Shown here one piece after another: positions 25,905 through 34,335 of a DNA stretch of 64,000 nt. A model generated the notes under the pieces. That model did not search any database. It was given only the letters and a program-made list of their open reading frames with translations, and was not told the origin of the DNA. Made by a program: the position numbers and the translations under genes. Position 1 is the stretch's first letter. The number at the start of each line of letters is the position of its first letter. The DNA is from Maccoyibacter sp900556645 (GTDB lineage: Bacteria > Bacillota > Clostridia > Lachnospirales > Lachnospiraceae): assembly GCA_958349535.1 (NCBI GenBank), contig CATWDJ010000001.1, positions 62,001-126,000 on the forward strand. Direction: 5' to 3'.

Positions 25905-27164
25905 ATGGGGATGACAATGACACAGAAAATTCTTGCGGCACATGCCGGTTTGGATTCTGTATGTGCAGGTCAGTTGATTGAGGCTGATTTGGATTTGGTC
26001 CTGGGAAATGATATTACCTCTCCGGTGGCAATCCATGAGATGGAAAAAATGAACACCGACGGGGTATTCCACAAGGATAAAATCGCATTGGTATTAGACC
26101 ATTTTGTGCCAAATAAAGATATTAAATCAGCAGAACACTGTAAATGCGTCAGAGAGTTTGCATGCAAGCATGAAATTACCAATTATTTTGATGTGGGAAA
26201 AATGGGAATTGAGCATGCATTGCTGCCGGAGCAGGGACTTACCGTAGCAGGGGATGTGATTATCGGAGCCGATTCCCATACCTGTACCTACGGAGCATTA
26301 GGAGCTTTTTCCACCGGAGTGGGAAGTACGGATATGGCGGCAGGTATGGCAACCGGAAAAGCATGGTTTAAGGTGCCGGCAGCTATTAAGGTAAATATTA
26401 CCGGAAAGCCGTCCAAATGGGTAAGCGGCAAGGATGTAATCCTGCATCTTATCGGACAGATTGGCGTAGACGGAGCATTATACAAATCCTTAGAATTTAC
26501 AGGAGATGGAATTGCAAATCTTTCTATGGATGACCGTTTTACCATTGCAAATATGGCAATCGAAGCCGGAGCCAAAAACGGAATTTTCCCGGTGGATGCT
26601 TTGGCAGAGGAATACATGAAAGAGCATTCCAAACGTCCTTATGAAATTTATGAGTCAGATGAGGACGCGGAGTATGAGCAGGAGATTACCATTGATTTGG
26701 CAACTTTGAAATCCACAGTGGCATTTCCGCATTTACCGGAAAACACGAAGACCATTGATGAAGTAGGAGATATTTCCATCGATCAGGTAGTCATCGGCTC
26801 CTGTACCAACGGAAGAATTGATGATTTAAGATGTGCCGCAGAAATTTTAAAAGGCAGGAAGGTTGCCGAGGGAATGAGAGTCATTATCATACCGGCAACA
26901 CAGAATATTTACTTACAAGCAATGGAAGAGGGTCTGTTGAAGACCTTTATTGAGGCAGGTGCCATTGTCAGCACACCGACCTGCGGACCATGTCTGGGCG
27001 GTTATATGGGAATCTTAGCGGCAGGAGAACGCTGTGTTTCCACCACAAACCGGAACTTTGTAGGACGTATGGGACATATTGATTCTGAGATTTATCTGGC
27101 AAGTCCGGCTGTGGCAGCAGCCAGTGCGGTAACCGGAAAAATTTCGGGACCGGAAGAGTTGTAG
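25905..27164 (+). CDS. leuC: 3-isopropylmalate dehydratase, large subunit
   Basis: 419 residues, the shorter LeuC type common in Clostridia and archaea. With LeuD it isomerises 2-isopropylmalate to 3-isopropylmalate using a [4Fe-4S] cluster. Cluster cysteines are seen in GSCTNGR (about 298) and in CGPCLGG (about 358 and 361). The GADSHTCTYGALGAFSTGVGSTD segment is also typical. AGGAGG stands in front. It is separated from leuD by 12 bases. leuA and leuB are not in the window. The same fold serves homoaconitase, but the leuD partner and branched-chain neighbours favour leucine synthesis. Confidence 0.93.
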   Translation: MGMTMTQKILAAHAGLDSVCAGQLIEADLDLVLGNDITSPVAIHEMEKMNTDGVFHKDKIALVLDHFVPNKDIKSAEHCKCVREFACKHEITNYFDVGKMGIEHALLPEQGLTVAGDVIIGADSHTCTYGALGAFSTGVGSTDMAAGMATGKAWFKVPAAIKVNITGKPSKWVSGKDVILHLIGQIGVDGALYKSLEFTGDGIANLSMDDRFTIANMAIEAGAKNGIFPVDALAEEYMKEHSKRPYEIYESDEDAEYEQEITIDLATLKSTVAFPHLPENTKTIDEVGDISIDQVVIGSCTNGRIDDLRCAAEILKGRKVAEGMRVIIIPATQNIYLQAMEEGLLKTFIEAGAIVSTPTCGPCLGGYMGILAAGERCVSTTNRNFVGRMGHIDSEIYLASPAVAAASAVTGKISGPEEL

Positions 27165-27176
27165 GAGGATAGATAG

Positions 27177-27662
27177 ATGAAAGCATGTGGAAGTGTATTC
27201 AAATATGGTGACAATGTAGATACTGATGTTATCATCCCTGCAAGATATCTGAATTCCTCAGACCCAAAAGAGCTTGCAGAGCATTGTATGGAAGACATTG
27301 ATAAGGATTTTGTAAAGAAGGTAAAGAAAGGCGATTTGATTGTTGCAGATAAAAATTTCGGATGCGGTTCCTCCAGAGAACATGCACCGATTGCCATCAA
27401 AGCAGCAGGCGTAAGCTGTGTCATTGCCGATACCTTTGCCCGTATTTTTTACCGCAATGCCATCAATATCGGATTGCCGATTATTGAATGTCCGGATGCC
27501 GCAGCAGGCATTGAGGCAGGGGATGAGGTAGAAGTGGATTTTGACACGGGAATTATTACGAATAAGACGAAAAATACCACTTTTCAGGGACAGCCGTTCC
27601 CGGAGTTTATGCAAAAAATCATTGCATCTGAGGGACTGGTAAACTATATCAATCAGAAATAG
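27177..27662 (+). CDS. leuD: 3-isopropylmalate dehydratase, small subunit
   Basis: 161 residues, the short form matching the short LeuC. It supplies the swivelling substrate-binding domain; GDNVDTDVIIPARYLN (about 10-25) and FGCGSSREHAPIAIKAAGV (about 60-78) are its signatures. The AGGAGG site precedes the ATG by eight bases. It ends the leuCD operon ahead of a bidirectional terminator. Confidence 0.94.
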   Translation: MKACGSVFKYGDNVDTDVIIPARYLNSSDPKELAEHCMEDIDKDFVKKVKKGDLIVADKNFGCGSSREHAPIAIKAAGVSCVIADTFARIFYRNAINIGLPIIECPDAAAGIEAGDEVEVDFDTGIITNKTKNTTFQGQPFPEFMQKIIASEGLVNYINQK

Positions 27663-27670
27663 GTAAGAAA

Positions 27671-27703
27671 AAAGGATATGGGCAAATGTTCTCATATCCT
27701 TTC
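27671..27703. terminator. Bidirectional terminator between leuD and the AP2 gene
   Basis: AAAGGATATG (27671-27680) pairs with CATATCCTTT (27693-27702), with A- and T-rich flanks. It ends just before the minus-strand stop codon at 27704. Confidence 0.8.
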
Positions 27704-28528
27704 TTATGTATCCTGCTTTTTTTCGGAAGAAGCGGGGAGAGAAGCAAGATAAGACAGATAACGGGAAGAAATTTTTATCCGGGTATAGAGTTCCGCATAG
27801 TCTTTGGCAGATAAATCTTCAATGTAGTTTTCGGGATAGTTCTTTTGGATTCCCGCAGCTTTTGCCAAATCCACGGCTTTATTATAGGCAACCGCTGCCT
27901 TTTCGCCAGAGGAATAGGTACCAATCAGAAAGTTTCCGTTGATATGGAGATAGGTTTTATAACGGACTTTTCCGTCGGAAGCATCCCGGACAACACCGTA
28001 ATAGGGGTTGATAACGATAATATTGGAATAACGAAGGTCTGTGGAATCTCCGTTGGCAAAGGTATAGTCCCTGCCCGGTACACCGTGACTTTTAATTCCG
28101 TAGCGGGAAAGGAGACTGGTCTGCATACCGTATTCGCTGACAAAAAGATGTCCGCCCCGTTTCATGATTTTGTGCTGAGAGTAGAAGAATAAATCATCAA
28201 TATCGAATTTTAGTTCTTCCTTTCGGCTCAGATAATAGGAAAAGTAATTTTGCCGCAGATAAATAGGGGTTTTGATATACATACCGTTATCCCGGAAATT
28301 TAAAAGGACAATAAGCTTTTCAAAGGACAGGGTCATAGGTGTATACAAAAGCTTCTCTAAAGACAGGGAAGAATTTTTTAACAGCCTTCCCGCCTCCAGA
28401 TAGGCGGTATTTGCATCGGTTTCTGTGGAATAGCTTCCCAGACTGATGTGCTTGTTTTTATAATGGATACCGGCACGATAGTATGGGGTACCGTCTTTTT
28501 TTTGAGTTGGGTAGACACCTGATAACAT
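27704..28528 (-). CDS. Protein with two AP2-like domains around an HNH-like centre
   Basis: 274 residues. Residues about 14-45 (YRAGIHYKNKHISLGSYST, then ETDANTAYLEAGRLL) and about 200-240 (YKTYLHINGNFLIGTYSSG, then EKAAVAYNKAVDLA) resemble AP2 DNA-binding domains as found in bacterial homing-type endonucleases. Between them, RDYTFANGDSTDLRYSNII resembles the 'Asp-Asn-Arg-x-x-N' part of HNH nucleases, but the catalytic histidine pattern is not clear. It could be a domesticated homing endonuclease now acting as a DNA-binding protein. It is divergent from thrC; the pairing may be chance. I know of no assigned function. Confidence 0.6.
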   Translation of the reverse strand: MLSGVYPTQKKDGTPYYRAGIHYKNKHISLGSYSTETDANTAYLEAGRLLKNSSLSLEKLLYTPMTLSFEKLIVLLNFRDNGMYIKTPIYLRQNYFSYYLSRKEELKFDIDDLFFYSQHKIMKRGGHLFVSEYGMQTSLLSRYGIKSHGVPGRDYTFANGDSTDLRYSNIIVINPYYGVVRDASDGKVRYKTYLHINGNFLIGTYSSGEKAAVAYNKAVDLAKAAGIQKNYPENYIEDLSAKDYAELYTRIKISSRYLSYLASLPASSEKKQDT

Positions 28529-28562
28529 AAAAACTCCTTTGGATTTTTTCTAATATTATATC

Positions 28563-28619
28563 ATATGCATTGCATATAACAAACAACAATTGACAGAGTG
28601 GTTTTTTTTATTCTATAAT
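28563..28619 (+). promoter_or_regulatory. thrC promoter with upstream inverted repeat
   Basis: TTGACA (28590-28595), 18 bases including an eight-T run, TATAAT (28614-28619). Upstream lies ATATGCA-T-TGCATAT (28563-28577), a perfect inverted repeat between the two divergent genes. Confidence 0.6.
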
Positions 28620-28688
28620 GTAACACAGTATAATAAGAAACAAAAGAGCGGAAATGGCCGCTTAGAAGAATAAGAAGAGGAATGAACA

Positions 28689-30176
28689 ATGGATTTATTA
28701 TTTTCAAGCACACGTAACCCACAGGAAAAGGTAACTGCATCTCAGGCAATCTTAAAAGGTCTTGCGGATGATGGAGGTCTGTTTGTGCCAAATGAGATTC
28801 CGGTACTGGAAGTAAGTGTGGAAGAATTGGCAAAGATGAGCTATCAGCAGACAGCCTATGAAGTCATGAAACTGTTTTTAACTGATTTTACAGAGGAAGA
28901 GCTGAAAAACTGTATCAATCGGGCTTATGACAGCAAGTTTGACACAGAGGAGATTGTACCGATTGTTGAAGCAGACGGAGCTTATTATCTGGAGTTGTTC
29001 CACGGTTCTACTATTGCTTTTAAAGATATGGCATTGTCAATTTTACCTCATTTACTGACCACCGCAGCAAAGAAAAATCAGGTAAAAAATGAAATCGTGA
29101 TTTTGACAGCCACCTCAGGAGATACCGGAAAGGCAGCTTTGGCAGGCTTTGCAGATGTAGAGGGAACCAGAATTGTGGTATTCTATCCGAAGAACGGTGT
29201 CAGCCCGATTCAGGAAAAGCAGATGGTAACCCAGAAAGGAGCCAATACCTTTGTGGTAGGTATCCATGGCAATTTCGATCAGGCACAGACCGGTGTTAAG
29301 AAAATGTTTTCTGATAAAGAGTTGGCAAAAGAGCTGGATGCCCACGGATTCCAGTTTTCTTCCGCAAATTCCATTAATATCGGAAGACTGGTACCTCAGA
29401 TTGTTTACTATGTATATGCTTATGCAAAGTTATATCAGCGTGGAGTGTTGGCAAAAGATGAACCGATGAACGTAGTAGTTCCTACCGGAAACTTTGGTAA
29501 TATTTTAGCGGCATTTTATGCAAAAAATATGGGAATTCCGATTCACAAATTGATTTGTGCATCCAATGAAAATAAAGTGCTTTACGATTTCTTTGAAACC
29601 GGAAAATATGACAGAAACCGGGAATTTATTTTAACAAAATCTCCATCTATGGATATTTTGATTTCTTCCAATCTGGAGCGGTTGATTTACCGTGTGGCAG
29701 GAAATGATGCTGCTAAGAATGCGGAATTGATGAAAGCATTGATTACTGACGGAGCATATGAGATTACTCCGCAGATGAAAGAAGCTTTGAAAGATTTCTA
29801 CGGAAATTATACCAGTGAAGAAGAGATGGAAGAGGTGATTCGCAGCCTCTATGAAAAAACAGGTTATATCATTGATACCCATACGGCAGTGGCAAGTGGT
29901 GTGTACAATAAGTATAAAGAGGCAACCGGAGATGAGACAAAAACTGTGATTGCCTCCACTGCAAGCCCATTTAAGTTTACCAGAAGTGTCATGGATTCCA
30001 TTGATAAAAAATATGACAGTATGGGAGATTTTGAACTGGTGGATGAGTTGTCCAAAATCGGAAAAGTGGCAGTACCACCGGCAATAGAAGAAATCCGAAC
30101 TGCTGACATTTTACACAATACCGTGTGTGAAGTAGAGCAGATGCAGGATACAGTAAAATCATTCTTAGACATTTAG
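28689..30176 (+). CDS. thrC: Threonine synthase
   Basis: 495 residues, the longer bacterial/yeast-type form. It converts O-phosphohomoserine to threonine with pyridoxal phosphate. The PLP lysine is K112 in GSTIAFKDMAL, and the phosphate-binding loop reads VPTGNFGNILA (about 264-274); ATSGDTGKAAL (about 142-152) is another hallmark. AGAGGA precedes the ATG. It is monocistronic here, between a promoter and a long terminator; hom and thrB are not in the window. It draws on aspartate semialdehyde made by asd at 6.3 kb. Confidence 0.95.
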   Translation: MDLLFSSTRNPQEKVTASQAILKGLADDGGLFVPNEIPVLEVSVEELAKMSYQQTAYEVMKLFLTDFTEEELKNCINRAYDSKFDTEEIVPIVEADGAYYLELFHGSTIAFKDMALSILPHLLTTAAKKNQVKNEIVILTATSGDTGKAALAGFADVEGTRIVVFYPKNGVSPIQEKQMVTQKGANTFVVGIHGNFDQAQTGVKKMFSDKELAKELDAHGFQFSSANSINIGRLVPQIVYYVYAYAKLYQRGVLAKDEPMNVVVPTGNFGNILAAFYAKNMGIPIHKLICASNENKVLYDFFETGKYDRNREFILTKSPSMDILISSNLERLIYRVAGNDAAKNAELMKALITDGAYEITPQMKEALKDFYGNYTSEEEMEEVIRSLYEKTGYIIDTHTAVASGVYNKYKEATGDETKTVIASTASPFKFTRSVMDSIDKKYDSMGDFELVDELSKIGKVAVPPAIEEIRTADILHNTVCEVEQMQDTVKSFLDI

Positions 30177-30211
30177 AATGAAAGTGTGGTAACAGGTCAG
30201 ATGTAAAAATG

Positions 30212-30270
30212 AAAAAAGATGGTGAAGCAAAATTACGGAATACCGTAGATAATGCTTCACCATCTTTTTT
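30212..30270. terminator. Long bidirectional terminator after thrC
   Basis: An 18-pair perfect outer stem (30212-30229 with 30253-30270) with a small inner stem TACGG/CCGTA. It serves thrC and the converging CheX-like gene. Confidence 0.9.
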
Positions 30271-30280
30271 ATAAGAAATT

Positions 30281-31165
30281 TTATGAAATTGCAAAAACAA
30301 AGTTCAATGTGCCAAATGGATAAATAATCGGAAGGATGTAATGTGGTGCATCATAGCCGATAACTTCATTAATATGTGCTTCTGGTGGTGTCAGCATTAA
30401 TTCCAAAGAATACTCATTTGACATATTTACGTTAAACAGACCGTTGTGAAGATTCAGAAAATCTTCCAAAGCAGCTTTTACATACTCATCGAAGTCTGAA
30501 AAGCTTTCGTTTGCATATCTGGAAGCAAATTCAATAGCGGTGGTCTCATTGGTGTCCAGAAGGGATTGAAGTTCAAAAGAACCGTATACCGTCTGGGCAA
30601 CACCGTAAACAGAAGGGTATTCGTTGCATGGAATCGGATTTAAAAGGGTAAAATCATTTCCAATGAAACGAATCAGATTGTTTACAAAAAGTTGTAAATA
30701 TTCTACCAGACGTTCCTCCTGAACAAAGTCTGAAAATTCGCAAATCTGTGAAACCATCTCATCAAATTTTTTCTTCTGGAAATTGGATAAATCCAAATCA
30801 TAAATCTCATTTTCTGACTGGTATTCAATCAGAAGATTTTCAAACTGTGTATTGGTCAAGATACCTTGTTCAATCAAAACCTGTCCCAACAGGAGATAAT
30901 CAGGAGTCTGAGCATCCAGAAGAGACTGTACCTGTTCCTCTGTCAAATAACCTTCTTCAATGGCAAGTTCTCCGAATTTTTTGTCCTGATGTGTCTGTAA
31001 AACAACCACAGAGTCCACCTCACCGGCTGTCATATAACCGGCATGGATGGCAAGGGTTCCCAATTTTATATGGACCTTAGACTGTTCGGTTAATGCATCT
31101 GTAAGCTGGCTGGTGGTAAGGATTCCTTTTTCTAATAAATAGTTACCAAAAAATTGTGTATACAT
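30281..31165 (-). CDS. Four MshEN-type repeats fused to a CheX-like domain
   Basis: 294 residues. The first 115 contain four similar 22-24-residue motifs of the type L-G-x-x-L/A-x-x-x-G-x-x-T-x-x-x-x-x-x-L-x-x-Q (starting near 6, 34, 63 and 91), which matches the c-di-GMP-binding MshEN pattern, two motifs per domain. The rest (about 140-294) looks like CheX/CheC phosphatases: an acidic-Asn helix around ALEDFLNLHNGLFNV and the preceding ATAIEF-type strand-helix. CheX dephosphorylates CheY-type receivers, and a stand-alone receiver gene lies just upstream in the same operon (3-base gap). A c-di-GMP-controlled phosphatase is a plausible inference. Confidence 0.65.
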   Translation of the reverse strand: MYTQFFGNYLLEKGILTTSQLTDALTEQSKVHIKLGTLAIHAGYMTAGEVDSVVVLQTHQDKKFGELAIEEGYLTEEQVQSLLDAQTPDYLLLGQVLIEQGILTNTQFENLLIEYQSENEIYDLDLSNFQKKKFDEMVSQICEFSDFVQEERLVEYLQLFVNNLIRFIGNDFTLLNPIPCNEYPSVYGVAQTVYGSFELQSLLDTNETTAIEFASRYANESFSDFDEYVKAALEDFLNLHNGLFNVNMSNEYSLELMLTPPEAHINEVIGYDAPHYILPIIYPFGTLNFVFAIS

Positions 31166-31168
31166 AGG

Positions 31169-31546
31169 CTAGTTTCCTCCCAGATGTGCATCCAATACGG
31201 CAGCAACCTGATCGCCGCTGAATGGTTTCTGTACAAAGTCTTTTGCACCTGCTTCAATGGCAGCTTTTAACTGTTGTATGGTTCCTACGGAAGAAACCAT
31301 GATAATACATGCTTTGGGATTTAAATCGTGAATTTCCTGTGTAGCAACAATTCCGTCCTTTATAGGCATTACAATATCCAGAAAGACAATATCCGGTTGC
31401 TCGGATTTATATTTATCGATAGCTTCCTGTCCATTTGCAGCTTCGATAAAATTACTTCCTCCAAGGGCAGCAATACAATCCTTCAGCTGTTTTCTGGCAA
31501 GAATAGAATCGTCTCCGATTAATATTTTGGCGTTTCCTAAATCCAT
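31169..31546 (-). CDS. CheY-like single-domain response regulator
   Basis: 125 residues from the ATG at 31546, which has AGGGGGG before it; a start at 31573 lacks a ribosome site. It is a bare receiver: the acidic pair GDD near 10-12, acceptor Asp in IVFLDIVMPIKDG (about 55), the conserved Ser in MVSSVG and the Lys in VQKPF (about 106). It shares an operon with the CheX-like protein, its likely partner. No flagellar or chemotaxis cluster is nearby, so the output is not necessarily motility. Confidence 0.88.
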   Translation of the reverse strand: MDLGNAKILIGDDSILARKQLKDCIAALGGSNFIEAANGQEAIDKYKSEQPDIVFLDIVMPIKDGIVATQEIHDLNPKACIIMVSSVGTIQQLKAAIEAGAKDFVQKPFSGDQVAAVLDAHLGGN

Positions 31547-31719
31547 GGCAAAAGCCCCCCTTTTAAATAACATTTATTTTTATATTTTATAATAATTGAC
31601 AGAAACTTGCAATAAACAAAACCATATAATATGCTGAAAATGTTGATTTTCTATGAAAAAATGAAAAAATATGATATAATGCTAATGAATATTGAAAACG
31701 GGAATAAAGGAGAAGCATT

Positions 31720-32067
31720 ATGGAATCCATTAATTTTTTAATTATTTTTGATATCGTTATTTTTGGATATGGATGGATGATTATTTCAGCGGCAATAAAA
31801 ATGAAAAAGACAGGAGTACCGGCCAGCATGTTGATTCCCCAAGAGGATTTGGCAGGAAGCAAAGATCCAAGAGGGTTTTGTGAGGAAATGTATCCTAAGA
31901 CATTAATTTTTGGAATAATATGTGTACTGTTTGGAATTATCAGCGGAGCAGGAGAGTTTTTTACAAAGTCTAATATTGTAACTTCAGCGGCACTGATTGT
32001 CTTTATTGTGGCAGTGCTGGTATATTGTAATCTTATGAGAAAGGCAAGATATAAATATATTAAATAG
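31720..32067 (+). CDS. Small membrane protein, unknown
   Basis: 115 residues with an AAAGGAG site. Three hydrophobic segments can be seen: 6-26, about 61-79 and about 86-104, with a hydrophilic loop KMKKTGVPASMLIPQEDLAG (28-47) that is unusually proline- and charge-rich, and a basic tail (RKARYKYIK). No family is recognised. It is a single-gene unit between the receiver gene and a long terminator hairpin. Confidence 0.7.
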   Translation: MESINFLIIFDIVIFGYGWMIISAAIKMKKTGVPASMLIPQEDLAGSKDPRGFCEEMYPKTLIFGIICVLFGIISGAGEFFTKSNIVTSAALIVFIVAVLVYCNLMRKARYKYIK

Positions 32068-32113
32068 TTCTGAAAAGAAGGCAGCTGACAAAAGCTGCTA
32101 AGGTAATAAAAGA

Positions 32114-32185
32114 AGCCCTGTATCAAGTAATTTTCAAAACAGATGTGAAGCTGGATTCTGAAAATTATGGGATACAGGGCTTTTT
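32114..32185 (+). terminator. Long composite hairpin terminator
   Basis: AGCCCTGTATC (32114-32124) pairs with GATACAGGGCT (32171-32181); inside, TAATTTTCA (32128-32136) pairs with TGAAAATTA (32159-32167). Together they form an imperfect stem of about 20 pairs with a 22-base loop, then TTTTT. It may also be a small repeat element. Confidence 0.75.
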
Positions 32186-32214
32186 ATGTACTTCAAAAGG
32201 TAATATTTTAATTT

Positions 32215-32832
32215 TTAATTAAAGAAACGAAAGACACCGATTACTTCTCCCAGAATCTGGCAGTCAGGAACAATGATAGGTTCCATGGTGTCATTCTCCG
32301 GCTGAAGGCGGATATGACCGTCTTCCTTATAGAAAGTTTTTACAGTGGCGGAATCATCCACCAGAGCCACAACCATATCACCGTTGCGGGCAGTATGCTT
32401 TTCTTCTACCAAAATATGGTCACCGTCCAAGATACCAGCATTTATCATGCTTTCGCCTTTGACTTTCAACATAAAAGTCTCGGCATTAGGAAGCATCTCT
32501 GCCGGAATCGGAAAGTAATTGTCGATATTCTCTACGGCGAGAATCGGCTGACCTGCGGCAACCTGTCCCAACATCGGCACATTAACTGTTTCCCTTCTTG
32601 TGAGGTTGAAGGTATCGTCTATAATCTCAATAGCTCTTGGCTTCGTCGGGTCACGCCGGATGTAGCCGTTCTTTTCCAATGTCTCCAGATGAGAGTGGAC
32701 AGAAGAAGTGGACTTTAAATGAACAGCCGTACAAATTTCCCGGACGGCTGGCGGATATCCCTTATGAAGAATCTCGGATTTGATATATTCTAAAATTTCG
32801 CGTTGTTTGTCTGTTATTTTCCCATATGCCAT
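32215..32832 (-). CDS. lexA: LexA repressor
   Basis: 205 residues. A winged-helix domain (1-70; YPPAVREICTAVHLKSTSSV) binds SOS boxes. The self-cleavage domain shows the scissile Ala93-Gly94 in QVAAGQP, the nucleophile S128 in GESMINAG and the base K165 in DDSATVKTFY. RecA filaments trigger cleavage after DNA damage. It is divergent from a LysM-protein gene, with three SOS boxes in between (32900-32975), the same layout as lexA/yneA in Bacillus. Confidence 0.96.
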   Translation of the reverse strand: MAYGKITDKQREILEYIKSEILHKGYPPAVREICTAVHLKSTSSVHSHLETLEKNGYIRRDPTKPRAIEIIDDTFNLTRRETVNVPMLGQVAAGQPILAVENIDNYFPIPAEMLPNAETFMLKVKGESMINAGILDGDHILVEEKHTARNGDMVVALVDDSATVKTFYKEDGHIRLQPENDTMEPIIVPDCQILGEVIGVFRFFN

Positions 32833-32899
32833 GGATAAGCCCTCCCTGATGTTTTTTTCTATTGTACCACAGGATTAAGAAAAAAGCAAACAAACATTC

Positions 32900-32913
32900 C
32901 GAAAATTTGTTCG
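32900..32913. promoter_or_regulatory. LexA box 1
   Basis: CGAAAATTTGTTCG, one mismatch from the Firmicutes SOS box CGAAC-N4-GTTCG. It is the box nearest lexA and suited to autorepression. Confidence 0.75.
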
Positions 32914-32922
32914 AAAAATGTA

Positions 32923-32951
32923 TTGACAAACAATTGTTCGGGTGTTATGAT
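32923..32951 (+). promoter_or_regulatory. yneA-type promoter with LexA box 2 in its spacer
   Basis: TTGACA (32923-32928), 17 bases, TATGAT (32946-32951): a strong sigma-A promoter. CAAACAATTGTTCG (32927-32940), one mismatch from the SOS box, fills the spacer, so LexA would block polymerase. Confidence 0.85.
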
Positions 32952-32961
32952 AATCAAACAA

Positions 32962-32975
32962 AGAACAACTGTTCG
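32962..32975. promoter_or_regulatory. LexA box 3
   Basis: AGAACAACTGTTCG has the full GAAC-N4-GTTC core and lies just past the promoter's transcription start. A weaker look-alike (GCAAC-N4-GTTTG) begins at 32975. Confidence 0.8.
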
Positions 32976-33008
32976 CAACAAATGTTTGGTATTGCAGGAG
33001 GTTATTTT

Positions 33009-33404
33009 ATGAGTGATAGAATGAATGGGAATCGGAATAAAGTACAGAATAAGAAGTATAGTAATAGAAGAAAAAGTAGAAGACAGAGTGTTATCTCTGC
33101 TAAATTAGCAGTTGCATTATTTACATTCGTATTGGTTCTGGGTGGTGTTCTTTTGGGAAGTTCCTTGTCAGGGAGCAGGGAGTCCAAGGCATCTGACGAA
33201 GCACAGAACTGTAAATATTACACCAGTGTAAGGATAGAAGAAGGGGATTCCCTTTGGGATATTGCCGAGGAATATATGGCGGAAGAATACGAGAATAAAA
33301 CTGCCTATATTGCAGAAGTGAAAGAATTAAACCAACTGGGAGACGATGAAATTCATACCGGAGAATATCTGGTAGTACCATATTATTCTCAGGAACAATT
33401 ATAA
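33009..33404 (+). CDS. yneA: LysM-domain protein, YneA-like cell-division inhibitor
   Basis: 132 residues from the ATG at 33009, which has AGGAGG; the longer frame from 32862 runs back through the promoter and is rejected. A basic N-terminus (1-30) precedes one membrane helix (about 33-52), and a LysM domain ends the protein (VRIEEGDSLWDIAEEYM ... IHTGEYLVVPYY), ready to bind peptidoglycan outside. In Bacillus the SOS-induced YneA has this layout and halts septation during DNA repair. The LexA boxes and position next to lexA support the same role; low similarity makes the symbol tentative. Confidence 0.8.
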   Translation: MSDRMNGNRNKVQNKKYSNRRKSRRQSVISAKLAVALFTFVLVLGGVLLGSSLSGSRESKASDEAQNCKYYTSVRIEEGDSLWDIAEEYMAEEYENKTAYIAEVKELNQLGDDEIHTGEYLVVPYYSQEQL

Positions 33405-33559
33405 ACGAAATAGAAAATGCCAGTCATTAGAGCTGCAGAGCCCATATGGAAATCCGGTTGAAGTTTTGAAAAGAGATGTGCTATAATGAACATATATGGA
33501 ATGTGATATTCTTATGAATACACCATACATACGAGAAAGAAATTTGGGAGAGAAGAAGT

Positions 33560-34273
33560 ATGTTTCGATTTCTATATGTAATTATTATGAATATATTCCG
33601 TGCTCCATATATGATACCGCGGATGAGGTATATGGCGAAGCATCCTGAGAAATTCACCGAGGAACAGAGATATAAGATGGTAAACCATATGATTTATCTG
33701 ATGAACCGTTCCGGGCGTATTACCACGGAGGCTTTTGGCACTGAGAACCTTCCAAAGGAGGGAGGATATATTATGTATCCGAATCATCAGGGGAAATATG
33801 ATGCTCTTGGAATTATCATAACCCATAAGCAGCCTTGTTCTTTGGTGATGGACCGAAATAAATCCAACGGACTTCTGGTAAAAGAGTTTGTGGATTTACT
33901 GGAAGGAAAAAGAATGGACATTAAAGATGTCCGTCAGGCAATGAAGATTATTATGGAAATTTCAAAAGAAGCTGCAGAAGGAAAGCGATTCATCCTGTTT
34001 CCAGAGGGCGGTTATGACCATAATAAGAATAAAGTGGAAAACTTTAAGGCAGGCAGCTTCAAGTCTGCTGTAAAGGCTAAGGTTCCCATTGTACCGGTGG
34101 CTTTGATTGATTCTTATAAAGTTTTTAACAGTTTGAAACCGGGAAAAGTGACAACGCAGGTGCATTATTTAGAGCCAATCCCGTATGAAGAATATAAAGA
34201 TATGAAGACCCAGGAGATAGCTGCATTGGTAAAGGGCAGAATTGAAGACGTGATTGTTGCTCAGGGAAAATAA
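33560..34273 (+). CDS. 1-acylglycerol-3-phosphate acyltransferase-like (PlsC family)
   Basis: 237 residues with the acyltransferase motif NHQGKYD (His and Asp catalytic, about 75-81), the substrate-site FPEGG (about 146-150) and the VPIVPVALIDSY strand near 175. PlsC adds the second acyl chain to make phosphatidic acid. A short hydrophobic N-terminus (1-20) anchors it to the membrane. NHxxxxD is met exactly. It is a single-gene unit with a good terminator. The family also includes acyltransferases acting on other lipids, so the exact substrate is not sure. Confidence 0.85.
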   Translation: MFRFLYVIIMNIFRAPYMIPRMRYMAKHPEKFTEEQRYKMVNHMIYLMNRSGRITTEAFGTENLPKEGGYIMYPNHQGKYDALGIIITHKQPCSLVMDRNKSNGLLVKEFVDLLEGKRMDIKDVRQAMKIIMEISKEAAEGKRFILFPEGGYDHNKNKVENFKAGSFKSAVKAKVPIVPVALIDSYKVFNSLKPGKVTTQVHYLEPIPYEEYKDMKTQEIAALVKGRIEDVIVAQGK

Positions 34274-34282
34274 GAAATTTAT

Positions 34283-34320
34283 AAAAGGTATTTTAGACGT
34301 GTATCTAAAATACCTTTTTT
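34283..34320. terminator. Bidirectional terminator after the acyltransferase
   Basis: Fifteen-pair perfect stem (34283-34297 with 34304-34318), loop CGTGTA, T run to 34320. It also lies behind the converging recombinase gene. Confidence 0.9.
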
Positions 34321-34335
34321 GATAGATTCATTGAT

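Noticed and set aside
32862..33008. Upstream extension of the LysM protein
   Set aside because: The frame runs through the promoter and LexA boxes.
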